64,000 nt of DNA from Xanthomonas sp. (lineage in GTDB: Bacteria; Pseudomonadota; Gammaproteobacteria; Xanthomonadales; Xanthomonadaceae): the NCBI GenBank assembly GCA_018262705.1, contig JADFDQ010000005.1, forward strand, positions 62,001 through 126,000, written 5' to 3'. Under the pieces are notes generated by a model. The model was given only the letters and a program-made list of their open reading frames with translations. It searched no databases and had not been told where the DNA came from. This document shows positions 59,503 to 64,000 of this stretch, one piece after another. The position numbers and the translations under genes are program-made. Within the stretch, counting starts at the first letter, position 1; each line of letters starts with the position of its first letter.

Positions 59503-59620
59503 ACTTCATTCACAGCCCGAAATCGGAATAAACTTCGCGTCGGGGATAGCCGGCATTAATCACATCATTGCTTGGCTTTGTCGCAAGTATTGCCTTCGAA
59601 AACTCACCACGGGGAAATTC

Positions 59621-61597
59621 ATGTTCATTCATGGAAAATCGCGCCGCATGGTGCGGTGGTTCCGCTCTCTGGCGTTGACCACCGCCCTGCTCCTCCCGTT
59701 CGGCCAGAGCCTTGCCCAGGCACCGACGGCCGTGGACTTCACCCGCCGTCCCAATGCCTGGGAAGTCTCGCTTTCGCCATCGGGTGAATACGTTGCGCTT
59801 GCCGTGCCCTCCCAGGATGGCCTCGAAACCCAGCTTGAGATTACAAATCTGGCCACCGGCGATACACAGGTTCTGCGATTTGGCTTGAGGTTCCACGTAT
59901 CGGACATTGTCTGGAGTGCCGACGATCAGGTCGTCGTCTCTCGCGCCGAGATGGAACCCCTCAAAGCGCGTCCGGTATCGATGGGCCACCTCTACACCTC
60001 GGACATCCGCGGCAAAAACCGCGATGTTCTGTTCGGCTATATACCGGACAGCGGGACGAGGCGAGGACGCCGCAAGGATGAAGGCTGGTCCTCCGTCATC
60101 AAGGTTCTCAACAATGAGCCTGGCATGGCCCTGGTTCGCTTCACCTGCTGGAACTGCGGGGAGAATCCGGACACCGTCATTTTCAAGGTCAACACGAAGA
60201 CGGGCGACCGAAGGGAGATCGAGCGCGGAAACATGCGTGCGAGCTACCAATTCGACCAGACCGGCGAAGCAAGATTCCGCACGACCTTCGACGATCACGA
60301 TGACCCGATGGTGTCCTATCGCCGCAATCCTGGCGACGCCTGGACGCCTCTGCCGAAATCCATCGCCGGACGGCTTCTCTACGGCGCTCGCTTCGCCGCC
60401 GACAACAACACTGTCTACGCACTCGTAACCGACGCACTCGAACCGGCGCAGGCTTATCGCATCGACCTGAAAGCCGGCACGCGCACCAAACTTGCAGGCT
60501 CTCCCGATGTGGCCGTAGCCGACTTCATGTACGAAGGTCGCGATGGAATTCCTTTTGCTGCCATATTCAGCGAAGCCAAGCCATCGATCCAGTACCTCGA
60601 TCCGGGTTCGGCATGGGCACAACTGCATGCCGGGCTCATGAAATCTTTCCCTGGCCAGATGGTGAGCTTCATTGGCTTCAGCAGAGACGACAACAAGGTC
60701 CTGTTCAGCGTGTGGTCCGATCGCGATATCGGCAGCTATTACGTTTATGATCGCGCAACGCGACAAGCCCAGAAAATCATCGACTACATGCCTTGGCTCA
60801 AGCCCGAGGCCATGGCCCAAACGCGCCCGATCGAATTCACCAACCGCGACGGCAAGACCATCCACGGGTTCTACACGGCGATGGGCACCGGGCCCAAGCC
60901 CCTGGTCGTCATGGCGCACGGCGGGCCGTTTGGCGTTTACGACCGGTGGACCTTTGATGCCGAAGTTCAGTACCTTGCAACGCACGGCTACGCTGTCTTG
61001 CAGGTGAACTACCGCGGCTCAGGCGGTCGCGGTGAAGCTTTCGAACGTGCAGGATGGCAGGGGTGGGGAACGACCATCCAGAACGACATCACCGATGGCG
61101 TCCGCTGGGTCATCCAGCAGAATTTGGCCGACCCGCAGAGGATCTGTACCTTTGGCGCCAGCTTCGGCGGCTACACCGCCTTGATCCAGCCGATCCTCAA
61201 CCCGGGGGTGTACAAGTGCGCAATCGGCTACGTCGGCGTCTATGACCTTCCCTTGATGCGCAGAACCGACAAGAGCCAGGGCGAACCGCAGCGCTATCAG
61301 CGTTTCTTCGACCGCACACTGGGAACCGATCCGGGAGCACTCGCCCAAATCTCTCCTGCACAAAGGGCAGCCGAACTGCAGGTGCCGGTCATGCTGGCCC
61401 ACGGCAAGGACGATCAGACGGCAAACTTTAACCAATACGGGTCGATGGTTGCTGCGTTGCAGACGCAAGGCCGGCCAGCCGAACTGTTCGCGGTCGCCGG
61501 CGAAGGCCACGGTTTCGTGAAGCCCGAGAACCGTGCAGAGCTGTTTCGCAGGATTCAAGCCTTCCTCGACAAGCACATTGGTCCCGGATCGCACTGA
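59621..61597 (+). CDS. S9 family prolyl oligopeptidase-like secreted peptidase
   Basis: The product is 658 aa with an N-terminal signal (RWFRSLALTTALLLPFGQSL then AQA). A beta-propeller-type region precedes the alpha/beta hydrolase domain. The nucleophile is Ser514 in CTFGASFGGYTA, the Asp is in HGKDDQTANF and the His in AGEGHGFV. It cleaves peptides, probably in the periplasm. GGGG lies 7 nt before the chosen ATG. Confidence 0.9.
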   Translation: MFIHGKSRRMVRWFRSLALTTALLLPFGQSLAQAPTAVDFTRRPNAWEVSLSPSGEYVALAVPSQDGLETQLEITNLATGDTQVLRFGLRFHVSDIVWSADDQVVVSRAEMEPLKARPVSMGHLYTSDIRGKNRDVLFGYIPDSGTRRGRRKDEGWSSVIKVLNNEPGMALVRFTCWNCGENPDTVIFKVNTKTGDRREIERGNMRASYQFDQTGEARFRTTFDDHDDPMVSYRRNPGDAWTPLPKSIAGRLLYGARFAADNNTVYALVTDALEPAQAYRIDLKAGTRTKLAGSPDVAVADFMYEGRDGIPFAAIFSEAKPSIQYLDPGSAWAQLHAGLMKSFPGQMVSFIGFSRDDNKVLFSVWSDRDIGSYYVYDRATRQAQKIIDYMPWLKPEAMAQTRPIEFTNRDGKTIHGFYTAMGTGPKPLVVMAHGGPFGVYDRWTFDAEVQYLATHGYAVLQVNYRGSGGRGEAFERAGWQGWGTTIQNDITDGVRWVIQQNLADPQRICTFGASFGGYTALIQPILNPGVYKCAIGYVGVYDLPLMRRTDKSQGEPQRYQRFFDRTLGTDPGALAQISPAQRAAELQVPVMLAHGKDDQTANFNQYGSMVAALQTQGRPAELFAVAGEGHGFVKPENRAELFRRIQAFLDKHIGPGSH

Positions 61598-61617
61598 CGT
61601 TCTGGAACACGATGGCC

Positions 61618-61645
61618 GGGAAGGGCGGCTCAGGCCGCCCTTCCC
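61618..61645. terminator. Strong hairpin, likely bidirectional terminator
   Basis: A 12-bp perfect stem GGGAAGGGCGGC/GCCGCCCTTCCC with a TCAG loop lies between the convergent genes at 61597 and 61729. There is no long T-run. Confidence 0.6.
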
Positions 61646-61728
61646 GTTGATGCGGACAGTGCTCGATGAGCCGACTGCCGTCACGCATCAGGGCGGCTGA
61701 ACGGAACGCAGCCACCACTGCTGCGAAG

Positions 61729-63006
61729 TCAGCTGTACCGCGCCGGATCGAACGCCTTTTGATCCACGCAGGGTTCGCGTTCGCACATCAGATCCGCCAG
61801 CAACTGCCCGCTGCTGGCGCTCATGCCCACGCCCATCATGCCGTGGCCGACCGCCATCCACAGATGCGGGTGTCCGGGCGCGCGGCCGATCAGCGGCAGG
61901 TCGTCGCGGCTCATTGGCCGCCAGCCGTACCAGCGTTCCTGCACCACCGGGCCGATGGGTTCGTGCAGGAACAGGCGTGCGCCGCGTTCCAGCGCGCCGA
62001 GCCGGCGTTCGTTGAGACGGCTGTCGTAGCCGGAAAACTCCATGGTGCTGCCCAAGCAGTAGCCGCCGGGCCAAGCGGTGACGCACACCGAGGGTTCGTG
62101 CAGGATCACCGGCCGCTTCGGGATCAGCGCCGGTTGGCTGTAGGTGATCGAATAGCCCTTGCCGGGCTGGATCGCCTTGCGCAGCCAGCGCAGACCAACT
62201 GATGTTGCGATCAGCGTCGTCCACGCGCCGGTTGCCAACACCGCATCGCGGGCGCGAATGTCTCCTTGCCCCGTATGCGCGTGAACGCCCTGCGCATCGG
62301 ATTCCAGGCCCAACAACGCGCAATGTTCGACAATGGTTCCGCCGCGCGCGCGCACGATCCGCGCCAGCTCGGCCACGTAGTGATCCGGCCGTAACGCCGC
62401 GTCGCCACGAAAGCGAATGGCGCCGGCCAGCCCCGGCCTGAAGGCGGGATCGCCGGCTTCGTATTCGGCACCGCCGATCGCCTCGACGTCGATGCCCAGA
62501 TCGCGCAGCAGCGGCACCTCGCGCAGTTCGCGATCCAGTTCGCGCCGGGTGCGAAACACGTAATCCTCGCCGGTTTCCGCGAAATCGCATTGCAGGCGGT
62601 ACTGCTCCACCCAGCGCTGGATGCGCTGGCGTGAATCGGACAGCAGCAGTGATTTGGCGCGCGCGCTCGCAAGATAATCGCGGGTGTTGCAGCGGCGCAT
62701 GAAGCCGAAAAACCAGCGCAGACGCAGTGGATCCAGCGTCGGTTTAATGAACAGCGGCGCGTCCGGTGTGAACATCCAGCGCGCCGCGCGCCACAGCGTT
62801 CCCGGCCCGGCCAATGGCGGTGCGTGGCTTGGGGTCAGGGTGCCGCAGTTGCCGTGGGAAGCGCCGCTGCCGATGGCGCCGGCATTGATGACGGTGACGC
62901 TGCGCCCGGCTTCCAGCAACGCCAGCGCGGTTGCCAACCCGGATACGCCAGCGCCGACGATCAGGCAGTCGACGTTCGGGGCGATCACGGAGTGGCTGTC
63001 TGGCAT
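61729..63006 (-). CDS. DadA-like D-amino acid dehydrogenase / FAD oxidoreductase
   Basis: The product is 425 aa. The FAD-binding GxGxxG is DCLIVGAGVSGLATALALLE, followed by TLTPSHAPPLAGPGTLWRAA and RWMFTPDAPLF as in DadA. The C-terminal part is RPMSRDDLPLIGRAPGHPHL. It could oxidise D-amino acids or a related amine. The ATG at 63006 is preferred over a TTG upstream. Confidence 0.75.
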   Translation of the reverse strand: MPDSHSVIAPNVDCLIVGAGVSGLATALALLEAGRSVTVINAGAIGSGASHGNCGTLTPSHAPPLAGPGTLWRAARWMFTPDAPLFIKPTLDPLRLRWFFGFMRRCNTRDYLASARAKSLLLSDSRQRIQRWVEQYRLQCDFAETGEDYVFRTRRELDRELREVPLLRDLGIDVEAIGGAEYEAGDPAFRPGLAGAIRFRGDAALRPDHYVAELARIVRARGGTIVEHCALLGLESDAQGVHAHTGQGDIRARDAVLATGAWTTLIATSVGLRWLRKAIQPGKGYSITYSQPALIPKRPVILHEPSVCVTAWPGGYCLGSTMEFSGYDSRLNERRLGALERGARLFLHEPIGPVVQERWYGWRPMSRDDLPLIGRAPGHPHLWMAVGHGMMGVGMSASSGQLLADLMCEREPCVDQKAFDPARYS

Positions 63007-63084
63007 GCGTTTTTCTTGAGTCAAAGCGAACCGGCAGGCCCCGCCCGGATTCGAACCGCGCGGCGCCCCGCCGCAGGCGCGATC

Positions 63085-63567
63085 TCAGTGCGCGTGGCCG
63101 CCCTCGCCGTGGACATGGCCGTGGGCAAGTTCTTCTTCCGTCGCCTCGCGCACATCCACGATTTCGATCTCGAATTCGAGGTCCTTGCCGGCCATCGGGT
63201 GGTTGAGATCGACGTCAACCACGGTCATGCCGACCTTGGTGATGGTGACCGCGCGCTGCCCGAAGTTGGTGTTGAGAACCACCTGGGCGCCCGGCACCAG
63301 CGGCTGCTGGCCGAAATGCTTCTTGGGAACGCGCTGGGTCAGGTTTTCGCGGCGCTCGCCGTAGGCATCGACCGAGGCCACGGCCGCCTTGAAACTGTCG
63401 CCCGCCTCGTGACCGTCCATCGCCTTTTCCAGTCCGGGAATGATCTGCCCGCGTCCAAACAGGATGGCCATCGGCTGGCCGGCCTCCTTCGAACTTTCCA
63501 GCGCATCCTTGCCGGCTTCGGCCACGCTGTAGTGGAACTGCACGACCCGGTCTTTTTCAATCTTCAT
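63085..63567 (-). CDS. slyD: SlyD, FKBP-type peptidyl-prolyl isomerase
   Basis: The product is 160 aa. FKBP/IF domain layout: VVQFHYSVAEAGKDALESSK, GRGQIIPGLEKAMDGHEAGD, then DLNHPMAGKDLEFEIEIVDV. The histidine-rich tail (HGHVHGEGGHAH) should bind nickel. ATG at 63567. Confidence 0.92.
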   Translation of the reverse strand: MKIEKDRVVQFHYSVAEAGKDALESSKEAGQPMAILFGRGQIIPGLEKAMDGHEAGDSFKAAVASVDAYGERRENLTQRVPKKHFGQQPLVPGAQVVLNTNFGQRAVTITKVGMTVVDVDLNHPMAGKDLEFEIEIVDVREATEEELAHGHVHGEGGHAH

Positions 63568-63628
63568 GTGCTTCCTGCCAACGGTGGGGCGCTTGCCGAC
63601 GCGACGCATTGCGCCGACACTGCGCGGA

Positions 63629-64000
63629 ATGAAACCAGCCGACTGCAACCAGCGACCGGACGCGCATTATCGACGCTATGCGCTGTTGGTGCCATTGCTG
63701 CTGCTCACCGGCTGCTTCGGCGGCAAGCCCGTTCGCGAGTCGCCGCGCCCGATCGCCGCACGGCACGATTGGCCGCTGGTCGCGCCCGCCGATCCGGTCA
63801 AGGCCAACGCCGTGCTGATGCGCGCGATCAGCCTGGTCGACACGCCCTACCGCTGGGGCGGCAACACCCCGGAAGCCGGCTTCGACTGCAGCGGACTGGT
63901 CAACTACATCTACCGCGACATGCTCAACATGCGCCTGCCGCGCACGACCGCCGATCTGATCAAGCTCGAAGGTCCGAAGATTCGGCCAGAACAACTTGCC
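63629..64000 (+). CDS. NlpC/P60 family lipoprotein (partial, right edge)
   Basis: The frame is open for 124 codons and runs off the edge. A lipobox LLTGC occurs near residue 29. The NlpC/P60 motif is TPYRWGGNTPEAGFDCSGLV with the catalytic Cys. Such enzymes cut peptidoglycan peptides. The conserved His lies beyond the edge. Confidence 0.85.
   Translation, partial: MKPADCNQRPDAHYRRYALLVPLLLLTGCFGGKPVRESPRPIAARHDWPLVAPADPVKANAVLMRAISLVDTPYRWGGNTPEAGFDCSGLVNYIYRDMLNMRLPRTTADLIKLEGPKIRPEQLA

Noticed and set aside
1-64000. tRNA or rRNA genes
   Set aside because: No cloverleaf or rRNA-like stretch was recognised. The integrase target also does not look like a tRNA gene.

Overview
The window is GC-rich and looks like a Lysobacteraceae (Xanthomonadaceae) chromosome. 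The support is the intact rpsP-rimM-trmD-rplS block, parE, mutS, slyD, an S9 peptidase with a secretion signal, and long palindromic repeats starting GTAGGAGCGC. The genus cannot be fixed from sequence alone.

Positions 1 to about 46.1 kb are one end of a large integrated conjugative or plasmid-like element; its other end lies outside the window. From left to right it holds: a transfer operon on the minus strand (coupling ATPase, membrane proteins, lipoprotein, ribbon-helix-helix protein); a palindrome-rich control region; an HNH nuclease; many small plasmid-type genes, including a PilS-like type IV pilin; a truncated fimbrial usher; two paralogous multi-HTH regulators; a nuclease / SRAP / HEPN cluster; umuDC; a 4.7-kb IS1-like transposon carrying a single-chain restriction-modification enzyme (its insertion split a nuclease gene); a DUF6035 protein; a type III restriction-modification pair; a RadC-family protein; ankyrin-repeat genes grouped with an M15 peptidase; a P4-type primase-helicase with an RHH regulator and an 11-copy iteron array that looks like a replication origin; and an excisionase plus tyrosine integrase at the junction.

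Most operons of the element are headed by one of two repeated promoter designs. Type A is TTGACA followed directly by GCGGGCCG with a -10 about 16 bp further on, often so close to the ATG that the mRNA should be leaderless. Type B is TTGACA-N17-TGCATG. This suggests a common regulatory circuit for the element.

From 46.2 kb onward the genes are chromosomal: mutS (whose first 16 codons are AT-rich and unusual, so the element may have supplied its start), a YiiM-like MOSC protein, a ChpA/PilL HPt fragment, a PLP trans-sulfuration enzyme with an Lrp regulator, an aromatic amino acid decarboxylase, a nitrobindin-like protein, hslR, the rplS-trmD-rimM-rpsP operon, parE, an S9 peptidase, a DadA-like oxidoreductase, slyD and the start of an NlpC/P60 lipoprotein.
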